Source of the DNA: Hedera helix
Lineage: Eukaryota > Streptophyta > Magnoliopsida > Apiales > Araliaceae
Reading direction: 5' to 3'
DNA length: 64,000 nucleotides
Assembly: GCA_947179155.2 (NCBI GenBank)
Contig: OX359286.1
Span: 36,733,408 to 36,797,407, forward strand
A program made the position numbers and the translations under genes. The notes beneath the pieces were generated by a model. That model did not search any database. It was given only the letters and a program-made list of their open reading frames with translations, and had not been told where the DNA came from. Below are positions 35,504 through 48,000 of the stretch, in pieces (position 1 is the stretch's first letter; every line of letters begins with the position of its first letter).

Positions 35504-37080
35504 TGTGGTACTACTATCATTCAATTCCTATACAAATAAATTAAATATCACACATTTATAAGAGACCAAGACCAACTAAGAGCATCTCTAACACTAGTAG
35601 TAAAAAAAATTCTTTAAATTAAAGTTTGTTAATTTACGTGATAATTTAAAGAGTATTATTTGTTACTTTAATATTTTGTTATTCGTCAATTTTTTCAATT
35701 AAATTAAGACAAAATAAATAAAAAAGAATGATATTAAATTTTAAAAAGAGTTATACATCAAGTCCATCAAACAAAATAAATGTTTTTAACTTTTTTTATA
35801 TAATTTTGATTCTCCTAAAATAAAATAAAGAGGTAATGTCAATTTATTAGTTCTGAAGAGAGAGAATGAGGTTATAAATTTGATGATTAAAATTAAAGAG
35901 ATTGTTGAAAATAATTTTTTTAATGTGACTAATCTATTTAAATATTTTAAAGTGATTGAAAAAAATATCAGAGATGTTCTAATTATATGGTGTACATTTT
36001 AAGAAAACAATAATGTCGGGACTAGTTACTTCCCTATATTGTAGACTTGTAGTTTACCACTAGGGCAAATTAGCAGCCGACAGTGCAACAGAAGCCACTT
36101 TTATGAGGTCTAGTAAGGATACCGTTTAATTTAAAAAATTTAGTATCACAATGTGCTCCAACTAGGAATTGTTTTGCATGAAAATTATACTCTTTGTACT
36201 CTACAAAAATAATTTTATTTATAAATAGAGTCTTTGTATATTTATTCATAAAACTTACTCACATAAAAGATAAAAGAGTATGACCTCACTATATTTATTT
36301 TAATAATTACATTTTTTTATTTTAGTTTTTTAGTTATAATGTTGATCTGTCAAATAAATGTTCTTTTTAACTTTATCTTTTTTGTTATTTCATAAATATA
36401 ATAATTACTCGTGAATTTTTGCAATTATTAAAAATAAAGATATCATGATATTTTTACAAATTAACCTTGAATAAAAATTGTTCAAAAATGAGTGGATAAA
36501 TAATTTTTTAGTAACGTATATTGAACATAATATTTTTACAACTATTAAAAATGAGACTGTCATGCAGTAATTTTAAGTAATAAAATCTCAAAAAATGTTA
36601 TTGTAAATAATATTTGAGTATTATTTAATTTTGAGATTTATTTTATTTTCATTTTTTATTAAATTTAAAAAAAAAAAATTGACTCCACCGAACCGAAAGG
36701 CTAGTTTCGCCCTGCAGTACTAGTATCATTCAATTCCTATATCAATATCACACATTTATAAGAAACCAGGACCAACTAATTATATGGACTAGTTACTTTC
36801 CTATATTGTAGTTTACCACTAGGGCAAGTTAGCAGCCGACAGTGCAACAAAAACCACTTTTAGGAGCTCTAGTAAGTATACCGTTTACTTCAAAAATTTT
36901 AGTGTCATAACGTGCTCCAACTAGGAATTGTTTTGCATGAAAATTATACTCTTTGTGCTCTACAAAAATAAATTTATTTATAAATAGAGTCCTTCTATAT
37001 TTATTTATAAATTTTATTCACAAAAATTATTCATAAAAAAATAAAAAAGTATGATCCCATTATATTCATCTTAATAATTA
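35110..37080. repeat. Tandem segmental duplication
   Basis: Copy 1 is about 35110-36305, copy 2 about 36308-37080. Shared landmarks include TTATAAAGTTGATCTGTCAA/TTATAATGTTGATCTGTCAA, ATTGAACATGATATTTTTAC, TCACACATTTATAAGA, TAGTTTACCACTAGGGCAA and CTCCAACTAGGAATTGTTTT. Copies differ by many substitutions and by a 400-bp MITE present only in copy 1. Copy 2 also lacks about 40 bases around 35993-36050. Confidence 0.85.
35580..35979. mobile_element. Tourist-like (PIF/Harbinger-type) MITE with TAA duplication
   Basis: Ends GAGCATCTCTAACACTA and AGAGATGTTC are inverted; TAA flanks both sides (35577-35579 and 35980-35982). The second tandem copy has the uninterrupted site ACCAACTAATTATATGG at about 36772-36788, matching ACCAAC-TAA-element-TAA-TTATATGG. 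Length 400 bp, non-coding. Confidence 0.85.
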
Positions 37081-38939
37081 AAAGTTGAGACACACTCCTT
37101 TATCTTTTTTGCTGATAAATATAACGGATAAAATTTATGAATAAATCTAAAATTTTCCTTATAATTATTAAAAATTTATGCCTCGCTCTAATTTTGTTTT
37201 GGCAAAAAATTTAAAATCGGAATAAAGAGGTTTTTGTCGCAAAAAAGGTTCTCTTTTAATTGATAATAATATGAAATAACACAATATGCAAAAAAAAAAA
37301 AATCATTGAGATTTATTATCATGTCACTGGTGCTTATTTAATGATGATTTATTATTTATAATAAGAATAAATATGAAAAAAAAATCCTTAAAATCCATAA
37401 AATTTATAAATAAAATTATGCGAGACGAATAAAGTATATGCGATGATTTGATAATTTCACGTATACACAAGAAAAATACAATACATATTGTCAACTCGTC
37501 TATCAATTTTGTTGTTGTCAATTATACAAAGATAGGTACTGTAATTAACACTACTATTTTTGGCAGCTCTAATTCCCGTGTATATTTTTTGCTCCTATTT
37601 TCGATAATTATCTCTAAAAGGTAACTGGACCGTCCTCCTCCTCCTACGTGCCACCTTATTTATCACAAACTAATTAAAACAATATTTAAAGCTTGTCTTT
37701 TTCCAATCCACTCTGGAATTGATTGCTAACTTCTTTATCCATATCCATTTCCCCCCTTCACCACACTTGTTTATGATTAATCAAACATTTCAGCTCAACA
37801 CGGGTACTCAATCTTTTCTTTATGCTTTTTTTTTACCCTTTAATTTCTTTGCTATGATTAATAAAGTAATAGAAAAGTTATATGTCTTTACCGTGTTAGG
37901 TTAAGATCTCATCGACTTAAATTTTTTATTATTCGTAAAGAATTTAAATCAAACTTGAGTGGTAAAAATTTACGAATTCTTATTTTGGGCACGTGTTTAA
38001 GCCAAAAATAATACGTAATTCATTAAAATAATTATATAATGCTAGAGTGCATCTAACTGTAATTCAAGAGCGAATAAGTAAAGTGATCGATTGTCTTGAG
38101 ATGACAAATTAGTCATTTTTTTATGAAATGAATCTAAGCGAAATATGACCAAGGCAAACCCACCATTATTTTTTTGATAAACAGGTAAATCTAACTAGAT
38201 TGAAATTAAGGCATAGTTAAATTGAGTCAGAATACACACGTAATCGTTACTCATTTATATGAATAATACTTAATTTAGGATCACAAGATGTTTCAAACTT
38301 CCGTATTGTTAAATTTTATATTCTATATGTTTTCTTTGACATCAAATAGTCTTACTTTGATATATTTGTATTTTCCAATTACTTTTGATTTCATTTAAAA
38401 ACTATACTATAGTGCATTTATAAATTCAACATGAATACTTATTGTAGTTCCGTATATAATTATTGATATTATTTTCTCAACCAACTTGATTGCATGATCA
38501 GAAAAAATTATTACACGGTTTGATTATAATTTGTATGATTTGAGTAGTATTAATTGTCACTTCACTTTCTAGTATATGCATGCCTCACTTAAAAAGAACA
38601 GAATCTTCAACTTTGTAGAAACAAACAAATGCAAATCTTCAAACAACTTTTTGAATGATCGACACATGCCCCACTTTCCAGATAATAAATTATGTTTCTC
38701 TTATAATTTCTTCATGGGATATGATATATATATATATATGTTTGCTATGTAGATTATTTCAATTAGGATATTTGTGGCCATTCGATCTCAAATTTAAGGG
38801 TTAAGAGTTCGGTCTAATCGTTAATAAGAGTAATACTGATCGCTACTCTTATTAGTGGCCAGACATAACTCCTATTTTTTTTTTATCGTTAGTAAGAGTA
38901 GCGGCCATTCCAAAATCTAAAAAAATGACAATTATTCCA

Positions 38940-39290
38940 TAACAACCGATTGTTAAGGGTATTATTCAAGTAAAATTATATTTTACACCGTCCAACATAA
39001 TAATTGATGGATAGAATTAATAATGCAATTGACTTTGCCACTAGAGCCTATAATGGTAGTAAAGTCACTAGCGAAATGACCAGTATACCCTCTCTCCCAT
39101 ATAGTAGCAAAAACAGACAAAGTTAAAATTGGCCCTACCGCTAGAGTCTCTAGCGACAGTGACTTAACTAGCGTTAGAGGCTCTAGTGACATGACCAATT
39201 GCACTATTAATCAAAGTCATTTATTATTATGTTGAACGGTGTAAGACGTGGTTGTTGAAATAATACTCCTAATAATCGATTGGTATTAAA
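38940..39290. mobile_element. MITE with long inverted ends
   Basis: Left arm AACAACCGATTGTTA, TTTTACACCGTCCAACATAA, GCAATTGACTTTGCCACTAG; right arm in reverse ACCAATCGATTATTA, TCTTACACCGTTCAACATAA, GCAATTGGTCATGTCACTAG. Centre has CTAGAGTCTCTAGCGACAG-type words. About 350 bp, non-coding. Confidence 0.7.
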
Positions 39291-39419
39291 TGAGTTCTCA
39301 TATATATATGTATATATATATAGACACGCACACACTTTATTTTCAGAGTTTGTACTTTACTGTAAAATCAAAATAAACGAAATTTATTTCCAATAAATTA
39401 CTGATATATGTACACATTT

Positions 39420-39641
39420 TTTTTTTTTTTTTTTTTTTTTTTTGATAATGTGGAGTATCCCAACCGCAGTCGGACTAAGTCTCCCCACCCCGGGTCAGGC
39501 TTCGCCCTGAAACGTGCGACCCGTGGCCCCGTTACCTGTTAAGGCATAACTATTGTTGCTAGTGGGACTCGAACCCAGGACGTCCGGGTTTACGGCTCGT
39601 CCCAGGGCTAAGCTTAAACCACTGCGCCAATAGCCGAGGTT
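39420..39641 (-). mobile_element. tRNA-derived SINE
   Basis: On the minus strand it begins at 39641 with a CCTCGGCTATTGGCGCAGTG head (A box TGGCGCAGTGG), then B box GGTTCGAGTCC about 45 bases on, a GC-rich body of about 190 bp, and an A tail (poly-T at 39420-39443 on the plus strand). Perfect 15-bp target-site duplications TATATGTACACATTT lie at 39405-39419 and 39642-39656. Transcribed, if at all, by RNA polymerase III and mobilised by a LINE in trans (family knowledge). The intact duplications suggest fairly recent insertion. Confidence 0.93.
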
Positions 39642-40880
39642 TATATGTACACATTTGAATATTATATTTTATCATAATTTCTTGCATTGTTAAACTTTTA
39701 TAATTAAACTTATTGTTGAACTAAATTGTATATTTATGCAAAATTTTAATACATTAGTTGTTAAATTAATGAATATATATGACTTATTTTCACTAGAAAT
39801 ATGATAGTTATGTCATAAAATAATAAATTGGTCCGGCAGTCATATAAGGCGGATACATAGAACTAAGAAAATAATTTGTGAAACGGTGCAACAATCTCTT
39901 AAGCGATTTCCCTTTGACAGGATTGTGCAAATTTTAATTACCCTGAAAGTAATAATATAAAGGAAAATATGAGTTATGTTATATTAACAAATATTTTTAA
40001 ATATCTGCATTAGCGAGGTGTCACCTCCTTCAATTATTCTTTCTCTCGTACAAAAGACATTATACATATATTCTCATAAATCATTTGAATTCTTTTATAA
40101 AATTAACATGTCATAATATATAAAAGTACAAATATATTGGGACAGAAGGAGGGAACATAAGTTGTCGGCATGGGTGAGTGAAATTTTTGTTGGGGGTAAA
40201 AGTCACATCGATTAGTCCGGTTGATTGAATTAAAAGCACATGAATTACGTGGGTAAATTATATAAAATAAAATTAAAATTTTAAAAATTAAAAAAAAAAG
40301 TAAATTTAAATTAAAAAAATAAAATAATAATAATACTCAAAAACTATAGAAACAAAAGAAGAAAAAAAACGTGACACGAAATTATCAAATTTACAAGAGA
40401 TTTTATAATATAGATAAATATTATAGACAAAATAGTTATATAAATGATAAAAGTCTTGCATTATTCTCGCCTTTTTCGGTTGGGAAAGATATGGTGGAAG
40501 CCCCACACAACTATCCTTTAGATCTTTGCCTCCTCGCTCCTCCATCCATGTTCAAAAATTATCTTTTATGTACTTTTTATTCAAGAAAATATTCAATCAT
40601 ATTCGAATGGCTGAGATTTGTTTGGAAAAAAATTATTGTAGACATTTTGTCAAATCTTAATCCATTCTTGCACTAATGTATTCTCACTGATGGAAACTGT
40701 TGCAAATTTAACGACCCTTTTTCCGTGTCCAACTTTGCCTAGTGACTTTTAATTTTGTGTTAATTTATGGTTTTAATTACAATCATGCAAAGAGTCATAT
40801 TCGACTTATCCTAAAATATGAATCGATATTTTATTATGGTGTTATTTTATCATATCTTACACATCTACACACATGCATGT

Positions 40881-40883
<3 letters not shown>

Positions 40884-40928
<45 letters not shown>
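40884..40928. repeat. (TA)n microsatellite
   Basis: About 22 TA units. Confidence 0.95.
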
Positions 40929-40929
<1 letters not shown>

Positions 40930-41261
40930 CTTACATCATTATTGATTTTTCTAAATTGTTAGAACTCACTCAAAAAATACACTAATATATCATGTAAAAG
41001 ATGAATAATATTTTTAAGCAATTAATGGAGAAGTTATTAGAAATTTATAATCACTGTTACTAACTATGTACTACCGGTGGGGTTTGGTATGTTCATTGAA
41101 TCATCCAAATAAGTCACCAAAAGATGTGAGTAAACTAGAATGAGTAGCTGTTACGTTACTGTTCATATGTACTGAGCTCAGACCTAAACACAGTACTCAT
41201 TCAGAGTCAGATATGCATGAATATAGTGAAACACTCTTATGTTGTCGAATAAGTTTATGGA

Positions 41262-41385
41262 CATAATATTTAACGTAATATTTTAATTTTAATTATTAAA
41301 AAAATAAAATTTAGTACAAAAATTTATGTTAAATTTTATTTTTAATAATTAATATAATATTTAAAATAATATTTAATTATAATGT
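41262..41385. repeat. AT-rich palindrome
   Basis: Inverted arms ATTTTAATTATTAAAAAAAT / ATTTTTAATAATTAATATAA and AAATTTAGTAC / ATTTATGTTAAATTT around 41325, with matching ATAATATTTAA outer words. Resembles the 3.0 kb, 18.9 kb and 44.3 kb hairpins in layout. Confidence 0.45.
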
Positions 41386-41584
41386 GTATAAATAATTTGT
41401 CCAGTTCTTTATCACTGAGAGCCACATGCTGCTTTTGGGTCCACGCCAGCCATGACTCATGAGGTGCATCTTCTATTCAAATCAATCACCACATGGTTTG
41501 AAATCATTCATATATACTTGGCAAATACAGTACAGATTTTCATTTGGTAATTGGTATGGTTCAATAAAAAGTGAACATATTGCT

Positions 41585-42290
41585 TAGATATTTCATATCA
41601 ATTGTAAATTAGATAAATTTAATAGTGTATATAAAGTAATAAATATAGTGAAATTTTAATTTAATAGATTAATTTTTAAGTAAGGAGATAATTTAACATA
41701 CTTATTATTTCAGTTTATATAGATGTACATTGTATTAATAATAAATTGATGTGAAATAGATCGTTTAATTCTGTTACAAATAGTATCAGAGCTCATAGTT
41801 CGATGAACTCAAATATCATATTGGTACTCCATGGTAGAACCATTCACATGCCGCATGTTACTCTCTTCATATGGTAGAGCGCGCTTTGTCAACTACGCAG
41901 TGAAGTATGATTTGAGTTGAATGGAGCGAGCTCAGAATGACTCTGGAAAGCTGTTCATGGTGAAGGGTTCACAAGGAGGAATGTTGTACTCCTAGATTTG
42001 TCTCTAGTATGGTGGAATAGTATTAAAATAGAGTAGGGCTATTGAAGAACTCACTCTAATGTGTGATACTTGTGAAAAATATTCAAGTGAAAGGTGTAGA
42101 TTGTTGAAAGTGGAGATAATTGAAATAATTCACATGAATCACATATCAATTAAATTTAAAAGTATAGATAATTAATAAATATAGTAAAATCTCGATCTAA
42201 TAAGTTAATTTTTTAGATAATAAAGTGATTAAATATAGTCGCGTACACAAATGTGTACTACATTGATAACGAATTTGATTGATTAAAGTG
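41585..42290 (+). mobile_element. TRIM-like mini LTR retrotransposon
   Basis: Two direct terminal repeats of about 190 bp (about 41590-41780 and 42102-42290) share ATATCAATT, TAATAAATATAGT, AATAGATTAATTTTTAAGTA / AATAAGTTAATTTTTTAGAT and TGTACTACATTGATAA / TGTACATTGTATTAATAATA. Directly after the first is TAGTATCAGAGCTC (41781-41794), one base off the usual tRNA-Met primer site TGGTATCAGAGC. The internal part is only about 300 bp, non-coding, and ends in a purine-rich AAAGGTGTAGA before the second repeat. This is TRIM architecture; it needs a partner element to move. Confidence 0.7.
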
Positions 42291-44289
42291 GAGCATTGTT
42301 TGAGTGATTATATGATTTGAACTGGGAATATTTTTTTGATTCTTTTTTTCCTAGGCATTTGCAACGAGCTATATTCTATTCAATTCTATTATTTGCTGGG
42401 TTTGTACTGAAACTCCTGACCCCAAAATGTTGCTTTTGACGTGGTACTAATTTGAATTTACAAGAATCAACCTAATTTTCAGTATGTTATGTCACAAGTG
42501 GGATTTATATCTGGCAAAATGTTGAACTTGACTCTCTCCTTCGTGCGGTGGCAATAATTTGTGTTGCACCATGGTTTTGCAAAATGCTGTTGAATCTCTT
42601 ACGGCAGTATATGAGAAAAGCCATGGTAAGTACCAAAGAAAATGCACTTCCTTTCACGTACTATTGATTACAAAGTCACTAATATTATTCCAATAATTGG
42701 ACCGTGAACGTACATGTAATTTTTTTTTTTTTAAAGTCGTGTTTGACAACTAAATTCCAAGTCTTTGGTTTGAAATTAAGCGTCAAATTTTAATTAAAAT
42801 TCAATTTTATAGACTTAAATTGTACTTTCAATTTCAATTTTAAAATTTAGAATTGAGTTGTCAGCGTATAGTATTTGGATTCTTGGTTTAAAAGTCTTAA
42901 TTTAAACTCAATTATGAAATTATGAGTTTCTTTCAAACAAATATTATTCACGAGTTTAGGGATAAAAGAACGGTGTTTAACTATTAATAATTAAAGTTAG
43001 AGTTTCGTCAAGTGCATATACAAAAAACATCACAAAGTATTTACCGACTCCAAAAATGAGAGACCTGGATAACTGGTTGATGAGAAACAGAGTAATTAAT
43101 GGATGCGTTGAATGTGCAGTCTTAATCATATGAGGTGGTACGTGCCATTGTCGACCACTTGCTTACAGCCGAAAGGGTTGGGGGTTGGGGGTGGTGGTGG
43201 TACACCCAACAGGACAAAACGGGAAAGTAAGGATAATTATGAGCGAGTGGGGGAGGGTACAGATTTTCGTTCAATCACCCTAGTAATGAACTCAACAACT
43301 TCCGGTAGGTAGGTAGGTACCTGCATGGTCTGGGACACCCAGTAGCCCATTGTTTTTGTTTTTGAGATCAAATTTACACCTAAACTTCATATCATGAAAA
43401 TAAAGATTTACCAATCTTTTCATGTGACATAAATGATTTATTTCTTTTCCCCCTTCCTTATTTTTACCTCTTTTTTTTCTTTTTAATTATTGCGTCACTT
43501 AATCCTTTATCCTCACTCATCAAAGTCGGACCTTATAACTTAGAACTCGAGAGACTCGAGTTTGGGATACAAATGTTATTGGATATTTAATCCTTGAAGA
43601 GAAAAAAGTATATGATACAAAATTTTTATCTCCCTTTCTAAGAAAGTATGTTAAACATTTTATGTGGGCAATAATGTTTTGGTCACATAAAAATAAATAA
43701 ATTATGGGTATGATAATTATTGGTTATAATCATTGAAATTAATTAATTAAAATTTAACATATTATTTTGTATCATCTTTTTAATAGTCATATTTTATCAA
43801 CCATAGCATTGCTCTTGTCTGCGTGGGTTCTTTTGGCGAAGAATTTACATCACCCGATATATCATTTCCAAAAGCAAGGGTAAAATATCAGTTAAAGATG
43901 AAATGTTGCAAAAGTTTGGGACGGGGACATTTCGAATAAGAGCATAAAAAATGGGACTGTATGGCTTCAAGAACTGCAGTTTGGGCTTTATGTACATTAG
44001 TTCTACTGCTGTAGGTTTGAGGCTAGACAGTTGATATTACTAACCAGTTCAGGTAATCAAGCATAGTCAAGAAACCTAGGTTTAGTTTGTGAGTTTATAC
44101 TTGAAAAATAGCAGGGAAAACAAAGGAAAATGAAATAAAGTCTGAAATTTAGTGCAACTATATTCACCGTGTAATACGTTACAATACATTAATTTGACAT
44201 TTAATTATTGCAAACTAGTGTAAATAATTAGGCTCCTACATAAAAGACTCCTTTTCTTTTAGACAAGTATACATACATTATATCCGGAT

Positions 44290-44400
44290 ACAACACTGAT
44301 CTCAATCATTAAAAAATAGAGCTCGACACGGATTTTCGTGCCAGATCCCATATTTCAATAGCAAAATATTGCGTTCTAAATTATGCACATAAACTTGTTC
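44290..44400. repeat. Palindromic small repeat (family copy 3, decayed)
   Basis: Contains CAACACTGATCTCAATCATT, AAAAAATAGAGCTCGACACG and GATTTTCGTGCCAGATCCCA, matching one arm and the centre of the 18.9 kb hairpin; the second arm is weak. Confidence 0.4.
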
Positions 44401-45051
44401 TTTTCTTTTTACCGGTTTCTAAGTTCCAAAATAGCCCTCATAAGTGATGTTATTTAGTGTGTATTTCATAGGTGGGGTGGTTGGTTGGGTGTATCTTTTG
44501 CTTATTTCCTTTTTGGTTATAATTTTTCAAGTTCATGAAAAGAAAGGAAAGAAAAAACACAACCAACAAAAGGTGAGTACATCCATCCCTTAATGAAAGA
44601 CCTCGTACACACTGAATGCTGCTTTTAAGGAAATCCAATATAAACCTTCCACAAGAAACAGAATAAAAAAAACAACATTAACTGCAGAAAAAGTCCAGCA
44701 CAAGGCACTGGAAAGCTGAATATTCACTTTATATCAATAAAAGGAAATATCATATAATGCTCATTCAACATCAAGATTATTCTTTTAAATTAGGATATTT
44801 CTTAATTATGCTGTGCTGTAGTTTTTGGAGAGCTTCATAACCTATCCTATTCTACCATACCCTCCAATTTCACATCCAAAGAAGACTGCCTACCTGATGC
44901 GGAATTTTAAAAAAATGTGGTAAATGAACATATAATATAAAATTTATTACTTACATATCCAAGACTCTGAGGCGCCGAAATCTTTATATCCCCCAGAGCA
45001 ATATGATTCCAGTGCGTGAAAATCTCCAAGTAACTCGAACAGTGCACTGGT

Positions 45052-48000
45052 TTATTCATCACTGGATGTGCTGTTGGTGCTGCTACCAACCCAATATTGT
45101 CAGGAAACAAGAAGAATCTTCTCAGGCACTAGAAAAGATATGGGGGACGAAACAGTCGTGATATTTACACCTAGAGTGTTTGGAGCAATAGTTGGCACCA
45201 CATTCATCACCCAAGATTTTGGTGAATTGAGTGCTGCTGCAAACCCTCCAAGGTCAGCACTCATATCCATTATGTTCTGATATTTTCTAGTGCCAAGAAA
45301 CTGATTGATTTTTTTGTAGGTATTTAAATATTTTCCCACAGTTTATTATCTTCATGGTATGATTCAACTGTGACCTCTGGAACAAGTCCCTTCGCTATTC
45401 GTGGAGGTACTGCAAATAGCCTGGCTGGAAACTTCTTCAACTTACCTCCTGCTACTTCATTGACACTAGAAACCTCAGGGAAGGGGGGTTATGCATGGCT
45501 TCATTTCCTTGTACCTAAAATAAGCCATGGTTTCATTTCCTCGTACCTAAAATAAGCCATAGGAGGTAGTAAGAAAAGAAACAAGAAACACAAATAAGAT
45601 AATAACTGTGAAAGCAAAAGAGCTTACATCCACATTATAACTCAAAACTGCCGCAAGTATATGTCTAATTGACATCAACCAGAATCCCGCTGGCAGGATT
45701 CAGTATTTACCTTATTTCTCCAGATGGCAATATCTCCTTTTTCATATTTCTTCTCCTAGCAAAGACGCTCTGCAAGCTCTTCAATCTTTTTCTGTTCAGC
45801 CTTAGCATCCTCCTTCAACCACTTCCAAGTTTTGTAATAGGTCCTTCAAGTGATTTGAGGGCCAGACAAGATCCAGTACCCACCAGGTCTAAGAACTCTG
45901 TTATTCCCAAAGGCACAAAGAGATCTAGAAGGGGTTGAATAGATCCTTTAAAAATTTCAGATTTAAGGAATGATTACCCCATTAATTAGACATATAACTT
46001 ATTTGAGTTATGTAGAGTAGAATATGTATTTTGGAAATCCCTTCAAAGATTAAATGAAAGTCACAACTCTAAATTTAGTGTGCTTGTGGAAAGAAGACTC
46101 AGTTAATATAGTAGTTATGACAGTTAATAAAACAGTAAAGAGATACAAGAATTTTAAGAGCTTCGAAACCTAAAATACTCCTAGTCCTCTCTTCCACTCC
46201 GATGAGCAGGGATGATCCACTAAGGATATGTGTTACAACAACCAAATGTTCACTTAGAACCGGTACAACAATCTGAATCACTAAGAAACTGATAAGACAC
46301 CAAGTCTTCAAAAAGTCACCAAGACTTGGCTCGCTAAGAAAATTGATTCACTAAGAATCAATGCAAGTCACTACGACTTGTCTAACAATGATCACTAAGA
46401 ACAGGAGGATATGTAGAAGTTGTTGTTTGAGGTGCTGCTAAAGTGGCTTGAAATATCTCTCTGAATGACTTAGCAGTTGATCAATTTGTAGAGTATATCT
46501 TTATATCGTAGGATGAAACTTTTTAGAACACTTGAATTTCTTACTTGTTAATCGATTGTTATTTGTGTTCTGAGGCAATAATCCTTCGACGACTCTACCA
46601 AACTTCCTTAGCTCTCTGCGATCTCATAGTAACTAAGTCTTCTGCTCTACGATATTGGATTGTCTAAACTATTACAAGTCTTAACTCTAAAATATGGATC
46701 AACCTAATAAATTTGATCCTTAAATCCTTTTACAAAGATTTTCATTCATAAGGACTTTACAATATTACTTGATTTATTACAAATATACATTAAGCTCTTA
46801 AATCATCATTAAATCAAACAATTAAACACAAATGCACTAACAAACTCTATCAACTTCCATCAAGTACATTCCATCTGTGTGTTTAAGTTTGTGAGCAGAG
46901 GTCATTGTCATTCATTGTTACTAAAAAGATGAAATTATAAAGAAGAAGAAAAGTTCTATTTCAATTTTTGTTTCTCAATTGAATGGTTTCTTTCAATAAA
47001 TGGTTTCTTATAGAGAAACATAACAAGATGCTGGAACCTAACTACACACAAAATGTTAGAGGTGAATAAGTATGTCTTACACAGCTCCTTCAGGAATAGT
47101 CCTGATTCTTGAGGCACCCCTTTTAGAAAATCAATATAATAGGAGAAATCATAAAAGCAGACAGGTAACTGCATAAACAAGTTACTGGTAAGCCGTAGAC
47201 TGGAATTATTATTATTATTTTTTTTGGACCCATGGAGATCATTATGTATTGAACTACAAGACATCATACATAAACTATTGCAGGTGATAATGTTCCAACA
47301 GAACGCCTACTATATTGAGTTTTCAAAAACTAACTGAACTTTCTTTTTTTTGGGTGAAATACTGTTAAAATATTCTCTTAAAAGAATCATCATTAATTTT
47401 ACAAACTTGATATACCATTGAACATTTCCAATCGTTGTTCTGAAACATATGTACTGTTACACATAAGAAAGAAAATATAGAATCAGTTCACAAAAATGAT
47501 GAATTTTATTTTGCTATTTCTATCAATTACCATTTGCAGTCCATGGAATTAAACAACGAGAACACTGAGCCATATCAAATTCTCTTGATGGATATGGAAG
47601 GTGTATCGTTCCAAGAACCCCTTAACAGCGGGCACTCCTCGTTCCAGTGCAAACTGCACTTGTGCTTCATGATTGTCCCTTGGTCCGAACGACATGGACA
47701 ACACATTTCTCTTCATCAAATAAGCACCCCAGCTTGCAACCTATATCATGATTGGCGTAATCAGTCCACCAACCATGACTTAATAAAAAAAACAATAAAC
47801 TGTAAATAGATTAAAGTTGTAGGTGTGGAACACATGCAATAACTCTAGTAAAAATGTTGAATAATCAAACAAAGTATTCTTGAATGGACAAAACCTAGAT
47901 AAAAAGTAGGCCATTGATATGATAATATATGATATACATGAATACAGATAATATCCCCATTTACATGCGCCTATCTAGTTACCTTATTATTTTGATAAAT

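Larger units (their letters stand above)
30011..44990. other. Gene-free AT-rich region with layered transposons
   Basis: About 15 kb without any coding region I can support; ORFs here are short and unrecognisable. Identified repeats are listed separately. A further stretch, 33765-33900, has repeated CGACGG/GTGACAGAC motifs such as TTTAACGACGGATCCGACGA, resembling CACTA or Mutator-type subterminal sequence, but I could not bound it. 42300-44280 holds nothing I recognise beyond homopolymer runs and a G-rich patch near 43180-43210. Confidence 0.55.

Noticed and set aside
39480..39640. A possible tRNA gene (A and B boxes present)
   Set aside because: The body extends about 190 bp with an A tail and flanking duplications, and no cloverleaf with acceptor pairing was evident, so a SINE fits better.
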